Source of the DNA: JAHEIJ01 sp040235565
GTDB taxonomy: Bacteria > Pseudomonadota > Gammaproteobacteria > UBA6429 > Thiohalophilaceae
Reading direction: 5' to 3'
Assembly: GCA_040235565.1 (NCBI GenBank)
Contig: JBECLA010000154.1
Span: 1-30,929 of the forward strand
DNA length: 30,929 bases
Shown piece after piece: positions 16,062 to 24,725 of this stretch. Under the pieces are notes generated by a model. It had not been told where the DNA came from. It searched no databases and was given only the letters and a program-made list of their open reading frames with translations. Position 1 is the first letter of the stretch. The number at the start of each line of letters is the position of its first letter. Position numbers and translations under genes: made by a program.

Positions 16062-17936
16062 TTACTTTGACTCTTCGTAATCGGCATCGACAACGCGGCC
16101 GCGCGGCCCGGATCCGGATGGCTTGGGTTCGCCACCACCCCCCAGATCCGGTGAGGGATGGGGCGCATAGGCACCGGATTTTGGCGCCTCCGGTGATTTG
16201 GAATACAACCAGGCACCGGCTTCACGCAGTACCTTTTCGAGTTCGTCCATCCGCTGTGTGACCAATTGAAAATCATGTTTATTTAAAGCTTCATGGGTTT
16301 GTCGCAATGCCTCTTCCAGTCGTTTACGTATGTCGGCCCCGAGTTTTTCACTGAAGTCGGCCAGCATTTTTTCGGCTTGATAACACATTGCGTCAGCGGC
16401 ATTGAATTTTTCCGCTTCCTCGCGGCGTTTTTTATCTGCTTCGGCATAGCGTTCGGCTTCATCAATCATGCGCTGTTTATCGTCTTCCGATAGACGTGTT
16501 GAACCGGTAATACTGATGGATTGGGTCTTGCCGGTAGCTTGATCCCTGGCGGTCACGTTCAATATTCCATTGGAGTCAATATCAAAGGTCACATCGATCT
16601 TGGGTATCCCACGTGGCGCCGGTGGCAAACCTTCCAGGTTAAACTCACCCAGACTGGTATTGTCACGTGCCATCGGGCGCTCTCCCTGATAGACATGCAC
16701 AGTAACAGCGGTTTGCATATCCGTGGCAGTTGTAAAGGTCTCGGTATGTTTAACCGGTATCGGTGTGTTGCGGGCAATTAATGAGGTAGCTACACCACCC
16801 AGGGTTTCGACACCTAACGTCAAGGGAGTCACATCCACCAAAACAATATCACCAACCTCACCGCTCAATACACCAGCCTGGATCGCCGCACCACTGGCAA
16901 CACATTCCATGGGATCGATACCCATTTCCGCCTTGCGTCCGAACAACTGTTCGTAAAAACTCCGCACCGCTGGCATTCGGGTTGGTCCACCGACAAATAC
17001 AATGCACTGTATGTCATTGGGTTGATAGCCGGCATCACTCAAAGCCTGTTCAACCGGTCCACGACAACGTGCGATCACTTCATGCACCTGCCGTTCAAGC
17101 TCGGTCCGGGTCAGATCAAGTTCCAGATGTTTCGGCTCACCCTCGACCGCAGTGATATAGGGCAGGCTGATATGGGTGGTGGTGCTGCTAGACAGTTCAA
17201 TCTTGGCGATCTCGGCCGCTTCACGTAAGCGGGCAAAGGCTTTTTGGTCATCCCGCAGATCTACTCCCGTCTGACTTTTGAAACGTTCCGCCAGATAATC
17301 CACCAGCCTTTGATCCATATCGGTACCACCCAGCTGTGTATCGCCACTCGTTGCCTTGACCTCGAAGACACCTTTACCGAATTCCATGACAGTCACATCC
17401 AGGGTGCCGCCACCAAAATCTATCACCACAATGCGGAGCTCTTCCCCTGCCCGATCCAGGCCATAAGCCAATGAAGCGGCAGTCGGTTCGTTCACCAGAC
17501 GGGCAACCTCAATCCCGGCAATGCGGCAGGCATCTTTCGTGGCACTCCGTTGATTGTCATCAAAGTACGCCGGGACGGTGACCACCGCCTTCTCGACAGG
17601 TTCACCAAGAAAAGCCTCGGCATCGCGTTTGATTTTCTGTAGCAAGAAGGCGGACAACTGTTCGGGGGTGAACTCATGGTCACGCAGACGAATGATTTCC
17701 CGCTTGCCCATCAGACGCTTGAATCCGGTTGCCGTGCCTTCGGGATTGGCGGCTGCCTGGCGACGAGCCGGTTCACCGATCAAGGTCTGACCATCTGCGG
17801 TAATGGCGACATAACTGGGAAAAGCCTTACCACTCAGACTGATCCCCTCGGCACTCGGAATGATGACCGGCCGGCCACCTCGTAACACCGCTGCCGCTGA
17901 ATTGGATGTCCCAAGGTCAATACCGATAATTGCCAT
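16062..17936 (-). CDS. dnaK: Hsp70 chaperone, DnaK paralogue
   Basis: 624 residues. The N-terminal ATPase begins MAIIGIDLGTSNSAAAVLRGG (phosphate-1 loop). It continues with VPAYFDDNQRSATKDA, RLVNEPTAASLAYGLD, VIDFGGGTLDVTVME and VFVGGPTRMPAVR. The beta-sandwich domain has VDVTPLTLGVETLGG, and the helical lid runs to a VVDADYEESK tail, close to the EEVD-like DnaK end. The phosphate loop (GTSNSAAAV) differs from the usual GTTNSCVAV, and the C-terminal linker is Gly/Pro/Ser-rich, so this looks like a paralogue, possibly serving stress or a specialised client set. The start is MAIIGIDLG after GGGGG; an upstream extension adds only six codons. No GrpE gene is present. Confidence 0.94.
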   Translation of the reverse strand: MAIIGIDLGTSNSAAAVLRGGRPVIIPSAEGISLSGKAFPSYVAITADGQTLIGEPARRQAAANPEGTATGFKRLMGKREIIRLRDHEFTPEQLSAFLLQKIKRDAEAFLGEPVEKAVVTVPAYFDDNQRSATKDACRIAGIEVARLVNEPTAASLAYGLDRAGEELRIVVIDFGGGTLDVTVMEFGKGVFEVKATSGDTQLGGTDMDQRLVDYLAERFKSQTGVDLRDDQKAFARLREAAEIAKIELSSSTTTHISLPYITAVEGEPKHLELDLTRTELERQVHEVIARCRGPVEQALSDAGYQPNDIQCIVFVGGPTRMPAVRSFYEQLFGRKAEMGIDPMECVASGAAIQAGVLSGEVGDIVLVDVTPLTLGVETLGGVATSLIARNTPIPVKHTETFTTATDMQTAVTVHVYQGERPMARDNTSLGEFNLEGLPPAPRGIPKIDVTFDIDSNGILNVTARDQATGKTQSISITGSTRLSEDDKQRMIDEAERYAEADKKRREEAEKFNAADAMCYQAEKMLADFSEKLGADIRKRLEEALRQTHEALNKHDFQLVTQRMDELEKVLREAGAWLYSKSPEAPKSGAYAPHPSPDLGGGGEPKPSGSGPRGRVVDADYEESK

Positions 17937-18031
17937 GCATACCCCCGAACACAAAGCCGATATTGTTTTTACTTTGATTAAACAAGTGACATCTGAATGA
18001 TGTAACGAGCAGAGATTGTTGCATAAAATGT

Positions 18032-18253
18032 TTACATTCCCAGATCCGGCTTTTCTTCTCCAGCCCTGAGGGTTCTGAGCACGCCTTCGAGTTGTTCGGC
18101 AGCGAAACCCAATTCTTCCCCCATGGCTTCCTTGATCATGAGTATCAACGAAGTAAATTGTGCCTCAGTAATCTGTTGGCGCACATTTGCATCGAGCGAT
18201 TGTTTAAAGGTCGCCACAATTTTTTCTGCTCTTTCTTGATGCCGTTCCGTCAT
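18032..18253 (-). CDS. Small conserved-looking protein upstream of dnaK
   Basis: 73 residues, start MTERHQERAEKIVATFKQSL, mostly charged helix, with IKEAMGEELGFAAEQLEGVLRTL near the end. I do not recognise the family. It precedes the DnaK-like gene by 95 bases on the same strand and could be co-transcribed as a regulator or chaperone helper; that is inference from position only. The chosen ATG (18253) is preceded by GGGG. The same frame extends 27 codons upstream, but that part lacks a plausible start and ribosome site. Confidence 0.65.
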   Translation of the reverse strand: MTERHQERAEKIVATFKQSLDANVRQQITEAQFTSLILMIKEAMGEELGFAAEQLEGVLRTLRAGEEKPDLGM

Positions 18254-18480
18254 AGTGATTACCCCGTAATAATCTTGAGTATTTAGAATAGCAGAACTTG
18301 GAGTGCACAACATTTCACAGTCTTGACCTAACACAACTATCAGGCAAATTTATGAGGGATAGCCACAACGGCAAGTGATGATATCTTGTTCCACAAACAT
18401 CAGATGGTCACCGCATAACAAATCGACTATATATTTATTTACTGCCCTGCCAAATAGCCGTAAAAACTTGGTTTATAACA

Positions 18481-19689
18481 ATGACAACTCAGTCCCTTTC
18501 AGATATCCAGGCCGCGCGTGAACGCATTAAAGATTTGATTGAACTCACCCCCTGTGATTATTCCGAGATCCTGAGTCGACTCTATAATTGTCATATTTAT
18601 CTCAAACTGGAAAACCTGCAACTTACCGGCTCCTTCAAGGCACGTGGCGCCTTTAACAAAATGCTGCAGCTAACTCCCGCACAACGTTCTGCCGGGGTCA
18701 TCGCCGCTTCAGCAGGCAATCATGCCCAGGGGGTTGCCTATGCTGCCCGCAAACTTGGTATCGCGACCACTATCGTAATGCCGGAAACCACACCCCTGGC
18801 GAAGATTCGCGGCACGGAAGAACTGGGCGCCAAAATAGTTCTGCACGGCAGCCGATACGGTGAGGCCTATGACAGGGCCTGTGAGTTACAGCAACAACAG
18901 GGGTTTACTTTTGTGCATGCCTTTGATGATCCCCATATCATCGCGGGGCAAGGTACCATCGGTCTGGAAATACTTGAACAACTGCCTGATGTCGATGTTA
19001 TCATCGTCCCGGTCGGGGGTGGCGGGTTGATTAGCGGCATTGCACTTGCTGTCAAACAGAGCCGGCCCGACATCCGTCTCATCGGTGTACAAGCCGCACG
19101 GATCCCGGCAATGAAAACCAGCCTCGATGCCGGCCACATCCTGGCTTCTCATCCGGCCAATACCATTGCCGACGGCATCTCCATCACCAGGGTCGGCCAG
19201 TACACCTTCCCCCTGGTGCAACAATATGTCGACGCGATCACCACGGTCAGTGAGGAAAGTATCGCCAATGCCATCATGATGCTGCTGGAACGGGAAAAGA
19301 CCCTGACGGAAGGGGCCGGTGCAGTGGGCTTTGCCGCTTTGAGTCATGGCAAGATCGACAAGATCAAGGATAAAAAAATTGTCGTGGTACTCAGCGGCGG
19401 TAACATTGATATGACCATGCTGACCGTCATCCTGGAGCGGGGTCTTGAAAATGACGGCCGCCTGGCGCGCCTCAAGGTGGTGATTCCTGACAAGCCGGGT
19501 AACATTGCCAGACTGGCCTCACTGGTTGCGGCCCAACACGCCAATATTCTCGAGATATACCAACACCATTCGGTCAGTGAAGTTGATATCGGCGAAACGG
19601 AAGTGGAAATGGTGCTGGAAGCCAAAGGCAGGGAACATGTTGATGCCATCATTGCCTCGATCACGCAAAGTGGTTATCAGCTTAAGTAG
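18481..19689 (+). CDS. Threonine ammonia-lyase (PLP-dependent, ACT domain)
   Basis: Converts threonine (or serine) to 2-oxobutyrate (or pyruvate) and ammonia in the cytoplasm. The 402-residue length fits the shorter type with one C-terminal ACT-like domain, unlike the longer biosynthetic IlvA with two. YLKLENLQLTGSFKARGAFNK carries the PLP lysine (K53), AASAGNHAQGVA the substrate loop, and VPVGGGGLISG the phosphate-binding glycine loop. Residues about 325-400 (LKVVIPDKPGNIARLASLV, ILEIYQHHSV) form the ACT domain. No clear ribosome site precedes the ATG, which may mean a leaderless or weakly translated start. The membrane-protein gene follows after 56 bases. Confidence 0.93.
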   Translation: MTTQSLSDIQAARERIKDLIELTPCDYSEILSRLYNCHIYLKLENLQLTGSFKARGAFNKMLQLTPAQRSAGVIAASAGNHAQGVAYAARKLGIATTIVMPETTPLAKIRGTEELGAKIVLHGSRYGEAYDRACELQQQQGFTFVHAFDDPHIIAGQGTIGLEILEQLPDVDVIIVPVGGGGLISGIALAVKQSRPDIRLIGVQAARIPAMKTSLDAGHILASHPANTIADGISITRVGQYTFPLVQQYVDAITTVSEESIANAIMMLLEREKTLTEGAGAVGFAALSHGKIDKIKDKKIVVVLSGGNIDMTMLTVILERGLENDGRLARLKVVIPDKPGNIARLASLVAAQHANILEIYQHHSVSEVDIGETEVEMVLEAKGREHVDAIIASITQSGYQLK

Positions 19690-19745
19690 CAAATCTCCTG
19701 AATCATATCCGGTTCTCGGCTGCCTACTCTAGCAAGGAGAACGCC

Positions 19746-20108
19746 GTGAAAAAGCAACGGTTATTAAATGTGCTGCTGGTTACGACTGGCTTTATTCTGT
19801 CGCCCTTGACCTGGTGGAATGATCTTGTCGTGAATATTCCTCTGGCTTACCTGTTTTCCCTGCCCTTCTCCTTGCTACATGACAACCTGTTTCTACCGGG
19901 CTTTATTCTGGGTTATTGGCTAAGCAATCTGCTTGGCTTTTTACTCATGCATTGGGGTGGTGAAGGATTGCTTTCGCAAAAAAAGCCAAAATTCGGGGTC
20001 AAGCACAGTTTGCTTATTTCACTGCTATATTCAATGATAATCGTTTGCCTGGTATTCCTTGGCTGGCTCGCCCCACCAACAGAATATCTGCATCTATCAG
20101 AAAAATAA
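19746..20108 (+). CDS. Small integral membrane protein of unknown function
   Basis: 120 residues, start MKKQRLLNVLLVTTGFILSPLTWW. About three hydrophobic segments are visible (around 6-26, 48-68 and 86-106). The lysine-rich stretch SQKKPKFGVKH between the last two would favour the cytoplasm. AAGGAG lies just ahead of the GTG-ATG-rich start region. The methionine adenosyltransferase gene begins nine bases after its stop, so the two are likely co-expressed, but nothing in it suggests a shared reaction. I do not recognise the family. Confidence 0.72.
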   Translation: MKKQRLLNVLLVTTGFILSPLTWWNDLVVNIPLAYLFSLPFSLLHDNLFLPGFILGYWLSNLLGFLLMHWGGEGLLSQKKPKFGVKHSLLISLLYSMIIVCLVFLGWLAPPTEYLHLSEK

Positions 20109-20117
20109 GGTCATACC

Positions 20118-21323
20118 ATGTATCAGATCACGCTTACTGAACGGGAACACATCTCTTCCAGCGATCAACCCGTTGAGATTGTGGAACGGAAAGGAACAGG
20201 TCATCCTGATACGATTTGCGATGCCGTGGCGGAAGAATTAAGCCGGGCATTATGTCGGTTTTATCTCGATCAGTTTGGCATCGTGCTGCACCATAATGTG
20301 GATAAAGTCCTGCTCTGGGGTGGTAGTTCGCAACCACGCTTTGGAGGCGGTGAAGTTACCGCTCCGATGGAACTGTTTCTGGCAGGACGAGCAACGTGCG
20401 AATACAAAGGCATTCAGGCGCCGATTGAAGACCTGGTCAGAGAGAGTTGTTACCAGTGGTTACAATCGCACTTTCATGTGCTGGATCCGCAGCGGCACGT
20501 GAAACTCCACAGTCTGATCAGGCCCGGTTCGGTTGACCTGGTTGAACTTTATCTGCGCCAGGAACAAACCGGCATCGCACTGGCAAATGATACCTCCTGC
20601 GGGGTGGGTTACGCGCCATTAAGCGAGCTGGAACAGGTGGTATTACAGGTCGAGAAGGCATTGAATGCAGCAGACAGCAAGTCTGCCTATCCGGAATTCG
20701 GAGAAGACATCAAGGTCATGGGAGTCCGTAAACAGAACGCACTCGAACTGACCGTTGCCTGTGCTTTCGTCGATCGCTATATCGCGGATGTTGACGACTA
20801 TCTCGCCAGGAAAGCAAACCTGGTTTCACTGGTGGAACAGGCCGTCAGGACCGTTTCCAATATGCCGGTGCAGGTCAACGTTAATGCTGCCGATGATCCT
20901 GCCAAGGGCAGCTTGTATCTGACGGTGACCGGGACCTCTGCCGAGAGCGGCGATGATGGCGAAGTGGGTCGGGGTAACCGGGTCAACGGTTTGATCACCC
21001 CTTACCGACCGATGAATCTGGAAGCCGCCGCAGGCAAAAATCCCGTGACCCATGTCGGCAAACTCTATAATCTTGTCGCCCACCGCGTGGCAGCCTGCCT
21101 GGTACAGGAACTGGATGAAGTACAGCAGGCGTATTGTTTTCTGGTCAGCCGCATTGGCAGCCCCATCATGGAACCCCAGGTGGCTGATCTGCAGCTCGTC
21201 ATGCATGACGACCTGACGATTGAAGTCGTCAGATCGCGGGCCGAAGAAGTTGTTTATGAACAACTGGCCGACATTGCCAAAATTCGCCAGGATCTGATTG
21301 ACGGCGTATTGAGCGTTTACTGA
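20118..21323 (+). CDS. Methionine adenosyltransferase, archaeal type
   Basis: Makes S-adenosylmethionine from methionine and ATP. The 401-residue protein carries VERKGTGHPDTICDAVAEELSRAL and VDKVLLWGGSSQPRFGGGEV. Further conserved blocks are SLIRPGSVDLVELY, ANDTSCGVGYAPLSE, GEVGRGNRVNGLI, PYRPMNLEAAAGKNPVTHVGKLY and SRIGSPIMEPQVA. These agree with the archaeal MAT family, which is distinct from bacterial MetK (no GAGDQG or GGGAFSGKD loops). Start ATG with AAGG about 11 bases ahead. It follows the small membrane protein by nine bases. A bacterial MetK elsewhere in the genome would be expected for housekeeping; the purpose of this copy is unknown. Confidence 0.9.
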   Translation: MYQITLTEREHISSSDQPVEIVERKGTGHPDTICDAVAEELSRALCRFYLDQFGIVLHHNVDKVLLWGGSSQPRFGGGEVTAPMELFLAGRATCEYKGIQAPIEDLVRESCYQWLQSHFHVLDPQRHVKLHSLIRPGSVDLVELYLRQEQTGIALANDTSCGVGYAPLSELEQVVLQVEKALNAADSKSAYPEFGEDIKVMGVRKQNALELTVACAFVDRYIADVDDYLARKANLVSLVEQAVRTVSNMPVQVNVNAADDPAKGSLYLTVTGTSAESGDDGEVGRGNRVNGLITPYRPMNLEAAAGKNPVTHVGKLYNLVAHRVAACLVQELDEVQQAYCFLVSRIGSPIMEPQVADLQLVMHDDLTIEVVRSRAEEVVYEQLADIAKIRQDLIDGVLSVY

Positions 21324-21342
21324 TCACTCTGTCCGCCGAAGT

Positions 21343-21819
21343 TTAATCATTATGGCTGAAATGCCCATGTCTTACACCGCTTAACAATTCCCGAAACACA
21401 GCGCCACTAACATGCACCAGATCTTCATGATCCCCGGCCTCAAAATAGACATTTGCCAGGCTGGTCAGTCGTTCATCCAGATAGGTTTCCAGCCCATATG
21501 CCGGCCCAAGTGGTGGTATGGCCCCCGGGACACAATCCGGAAACAACCTGGTGGCATCAGATTCCGCTGCCAGGACAAACTCACGATCCGCCTCTTTCTG
21601 CAAGGCCTCAAGTTTTAGCCAGTGACTACCGGGAATGACAACCATGGCATAGCCTTGCTCGTCGCGGACGATCACCGCCTTGGCGATATGATCATCGGCG
21701 ACATGGGCGGCTTTGGCCGTATCGCGACTCGAATAGGTTCGCGGGTGGGCAACCAGTTCATAGTCCGCCCGATGTTGTAATAAATAATTCTGGATTACTT
21801 CTGCGATTGCCATTTTCAT
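21343..21819 (-). CDS. YbaK/EbsC-type aminoacyl-tRNA deacylase domain protein
   Basis: 158 residues. HPRTYSSRDTAKAAHVADDHIAKAVIVRD is the YbaK/ProX core with the substrate lysine region. VVIPGSHWLKLEALQKEADREFVLA, DCVPGAIPPLGPAYGLETYLDERL and VHVSGAVFRELL complete a full domain. This family hydrolyses mischarged Cys- or Ala-tRNA(Pro) or related substrates, or acts free-standing on unknown aminoacyl esters. ATG 21819 is set by the strong AGGGGAG just upstream; an in-frame extension to 21849 adds ten unlikely codons. Its end faces the methionine adenosyltransferase stop across 20 bases. Confidence 0.86.
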   Translation of the reverse strand: MKMAIAEVIQNYLLQHRADYELVAHPRTYSSRDTAKAAHVADDHIAKAVIVRDEQGYAMVVIPGSHWLKLEALQKEADREFVLAAESDATRLFPDCVPGAIPPLGPAYGLETYLDERLTSLANVYFEAGDHEDLVHVSGAVFRELLSGVRHGHFSHND

Positions 21820-21897
21820 GCTCCCCTGCTCATCTAACTGGCCAGGCAACTGAATTGTAAGTGTAAAAATTAAATAACCAGATTCAACGGTAGTTTG

Positions 21898-21923
21898 TCA
21901 AGCTTACCCCATCGTAAGCTTGA
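21898..21923. repeat. Perfect 10-base inverted repeat at the PolX stop codon
   Basis: TCAAGCTTAC and GTAAGCTTGA are separated by CCCATC and lie over the last codons and stop of the PolX gene. A hairpin this stable at the transcript end suggests termination or mRNA protection, but no T-run follows on either strand, so it is not a classical terminator. Confidence 0.6.
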
Positions 21924-23631
21924 GCAATTTGCGTAGCTCACGCAAGGTTCGGGTATTGAGAACATCATCTTTTTCCAGCCAGCCCCGGCGCGCCTGATAA
22001 ATCCCACCCGCCAGCAACTCGAAACCATTGGTTGAATGACTGTCACTGTTAATACTGATCAAAACACCTTCGTCCTTTGCCATTTGACAATAAGTATCAA
22101 TCAGATCCAGTCGTTGCGGTTGACTGTTCAATTCAAGATAACAACCGCGCTGCCTGGCGGCTTCGATGATCCGCGACATGTCCACTTCATAGGCTTCCCG
22201 TTCATTTAGCAGACGACCACTGGGGTGTGCCAGGATGGAGAAGTAGCGGGAATTCATGGCACGCAAGATTCGCGTGGTCTGTTTTTTACGACTCAATTTG
22301 AACCTGGTATGGACGGCACCGATCACCAGATCCAGCTTTGACAGGATATTGTCTGGTAAATCCAGGCTGCCGTCTTCAAGGATATCCACTTCGATACCTT
22401 TAAGGATGGTGATACCGGAAAGCTTGCTGTTTAACTGATCAATTTCTTCCAGCTGTTGTTGCAGGCGTTTTTTATCCAGCCCATGTACCACTGTCAGGCG
22501 TTGTGAATGATCCGTAATGGCCAGATATTTCAGTCCCTCCTGTTTGGCGGCCAGCGCCATTGCTTCAATACCGGCGTTGCCGTCAGTCGCTTTGGTGTGG
22601 GTGTGCAGATCACCTTGCAAATCTTCACGACTAATCAGCCTGGGTAATTTGTTTGCTCTGGCGGCTTCGATTTCACCCCGGCCTTCACGCAATTCGGGAG
22701 GAATAAACGGTAATCCGACCGTTTTAAACACGGAGGCTTCCGTTTTACCCGCAATACTCTTCTCGCCCTTGAATACGCCGTACTCATTGATCTTCAGGCC
22801 ACGTTGCTGTCCGAGTCGCCGCACCTGGATATTGTGTGCCTTGCTGCCGGTGAAGTAATGCAATGCCGCACCCAGGCTTTGCTGCTCGACGACCCGCAGA
22901 TCAATCTGTAAGCCATTACGCAGGAATACCGTAGAACGGGTTTTGCCCCTGGAGACAACCTCGACGACTTCGTCATACGCAGTGAACTGTGGCATCACCG
23001 GACTATTGGCTTTGGCCGTGACCAGGATATCGAGATCCCCGACTGTTTCTTTACCGCGTCGATAACTGCCTGCCACCACCACATCTTTGACACCAGCAAT
23101 CCCTTGCAAGTACTGCACCAGCGGTTCGGCATATTGCGTGGCCACGTTTCGCAGGAAACGTTTCTCCAGGCTGCGATGCGCACCTATCGCATCCAGAATG
23201 CGCTGTTCAGTCTTGGCCCCAAAGCCAGACAAGCCGGCTATCTTGCCATTGCGGGCGGCGGCTTCCAGTTGTTTCAGGTTTTTGATTTTCAGATCCTGGT
23301 ACAGTACCTTGACACGCTTGGGGCCCAATCCCGGGATCTTGAGTAACGCCTCCAGACTGGCCGGCACTTCTTTATGCAACGTGTCTAATGCTTTCGCATG
23401 ACCGGTGGCCAGAATTTCTTCGATCTTGGCGGCAAGGTCTTTCCCAATCCCCGGCAAGCGGGTGAGATCCTCACCTGCCGCCAGCATTTCTGCCAGCTCC
23501 TTCCCCAGTCCCCGGATAGTGCGGGCGGCATTCCGATAGGCGCGCACACGAAAAGGATTGGCTTCTTCGATCTCCAGCAGATCCGCCATCTCCTCAAAGA
23601 TCATCGCGATGTCTTCATTGTGTACCGGCAT
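21904..23631 (-). CDS. polX: Family X DNA polymerase with PHP domain (PolX)
   Basis: 575 residues, the standard bacterial PolX layout. The N-terminal helix-hairpin-helix part (1-150) shows LPGIGKDLAAKIEEI and IPGLGPKRVKVLYQDL. The polymerase palm has GSYRRGKETVGDLDILV with catalytic D199 and D201 and the third aspartate in LQIDLRVV (D244). The PHP domain (about 340-570) contains GDLHTHTKATDG, AITDHSQ, GIEVDILEDG, ILAHPSGR and NSDSHS, the metal ligands of a 3'-5' exonuclease or phosphatase. It fills short gaps in base-excision repair. TTG 23637 lies two codons upstream, but ATG 23631 is the natural start. It is divergent from the radical SAM gene. Confidence 0.96.
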   Translation of the reverse strand: MPVHNEDIAMIFEEMADLLEIEEANPFRVRAYRNAARTIRGLGKELAEMLAAGEDLTRLPGIGKDLAAKIEEILATGHAKALDTLHKEVPASLEALLKIPGLGPKRVKVLYQDLKIKNLKQLEAAARNGKIAGLSGFGAKTEQRILDAIGAHRSLEKRFLRNVATQYAEPLVQYLQGIAGVKDVVVAGSYRRGKETVGDLDILVTAKANSPVMPQFTAYDEVVEVVSRGKTRSTVFLRNGLQIDLRVVEQQSLGAALHYFTGSKAHNIQVRRLGQQRGLKINEYGVFKGEKSIAGKTEASVFKTVGLPFIPPELREGRGEIEAARANKLPRLISREDLQGDLHTHTKATDGNAGIEAMALAAKQEGLKYLAITDHSQRLTVVHGLDKKRLQQQLEEIDQLNSKLSGITILKGIEVDILEDGSLDLPDNILSKLDLVIGAVHTRFKLSRKKQTTRILRAMNSRYFSILAHPSGRLLNEREAYEVDMSRIIEAARQRGCYLELNSQPQRLDLIDTYCQMAKDEGVLISINSDSHSTNGFELLAGGIYQARRGWLEKDDVLNTRTLRELRKLLKLTMG

Positions 23632-23735
23632 GGGCAAGTATCAGATTTGTCTGGCTTTAATAATCATAGTGTGAATCAGCCAGGTCGTTGGCACAAACTT
23701 TTCTGCGCACCTACACTTTATAAAAAGGATGCGTC

Positions 23736-24713
23736 ATGATGAATCCCCTTCCCCCGGCAAGCTCATCACCCCTTGGCCCGGAACACGCCTTCATCCCGGC
23801 CTATCGCAACCTGCTCGCTGGCAGCGAGTTAAGCCAGCGTGCCCAGCAAGCCTACCGGCATCTGGAAGATTGCGATCTTTGTGGCCGTTATTGCCATATG
23901 AATCGCCGCCAGACCATCAAGGGCGCCGTCTGTCGTACCGGGGAACGGGCGGTGGTAAACAGTTTCGGACCGCACCACGGCGAAGAGGATCCTCTCCGCG
24001 GCTGGAATGGCTCCGGGACAATCTTTTTCAGCTGGTGCAGCCTGCGGTGCGTGTTTTGTCAGAACTGGGAAATCAGCCAGAAGGGTCTGGGCCAGGAAGT
24101 GGAACCGGCGCAACTGGCCGAAATGATGTTGCAACTCCAGGCGCAGGGTTGTCATAACATTAACTTCGTTACCCCCAGTCATGTCGTGGCGCAAATCATT
24201 GCCGCCGTGGATATCGCGGCCCAACAGGGATTGAATCTGCCACTGGTCTATAACACTGGTGGCTACGACAGTCCCGAAGCGCTCGCCCTCCTCGACGGTA
24301 TTATCGATATTTACATGCCCGATATGAAATACGGCGATGCGAGACTGGCCCGACAATATTCCAGGGTACGCAACTATGTCGCAGTCAATTTTGCCGCGGT
24401 AAAAGAAATGCATCGTCAGGTGGGCGACTTGCAACTGGATGCCAACGGCATTGCCCAACGGGGCTTGCTGGTCCGCCATCTGGTCTTGCCTTCCAACATT
24501 GCCGGTACTGACAAAGTCCTTGCCTTTCTGGCGCAGGAAATTTCCACCAACACCTATCTGAATTTAATGGACCAGTACCATCCCTGCTATCGCGCCAACG
24601 AGTATCCCGCGCTGGCACGCCCGATTACCCGACGTGAATATGATCAGGCCTTGCAACTGGCTGAACATTATGGAATGCAACGGCTGGATCATCGCCATGC
24701 GAGGCTATTCTAG
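23736..24713 (+). CDS. Radical SAM protein, PflX/COG1313-like
   Basis: 325 residues. The N-terminal cysteine block (C46, C49, C53 and C66: CDLCGRYC, then GAVCRTGE) is typical of the COG1313 family, often annotated as a pyruvate-formate-lyase-activating-enzyme-like protein. WCSLRCVFCQNWEIS carries the radical SAM cluster cysteines C101, C105 and C108. Core blocks follow: NFVTPSHVVAQI, PLVYNTGGYDSPE and DIYMPDMKYGDARLA. The C-terminal region has MDQYHPCYRANEYPALAR. AAGGAT sits ahead of the doubled ATG. No glycyl-radical enzyme gene is in the window, so the substrate is unknown. The M28 peptidase gene starts 12 bases after its stop. Confidence 0.88.
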   Translation: MMNPLPPASSSPLGPEHAFIPAYRNLLAGSELSQRAQQAYRHLEDCDLCGRYCHMNRRQTIKGAVCRTGERAVVNSFGPHHGEEDPLRGWNGSGTIFFSWCSLRCVFCQNWEISQKGLGQEVEPAQLAEMMLQLQAQGCHNINFVTPSHVVAQIIAAVDIAAQQGLNLPLVYNTGGYDSPEALALLDGIIDIYMPDMKYGDARLARQYSRVRNYVAVNFAAVKEMHRQVGDLQLDANGIAQRGLLVRHLVLPSNIAGTDKVLAFLAQEISTNTYLNLMDQYHPCYRANEYPALARPITRREYDQALQLAEHYGMQRLDHRHARLF

Positions 24714-24725
24714 CCGGGAACGAAC

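Noticed and set aside
15300..16070. Long plus-strand frame of about 256 codons
   Set aside because: It lies wholly antisense to the well-supported DnaJ gene, whose motifs are complete, and has no sensible protein features.
18886..19347. Minus-strand frame of about 153 codons
   Set aside because: It is antisense to the threonine ammonia-lyase gene, whose PLP and glycine-loop motifs are intact.
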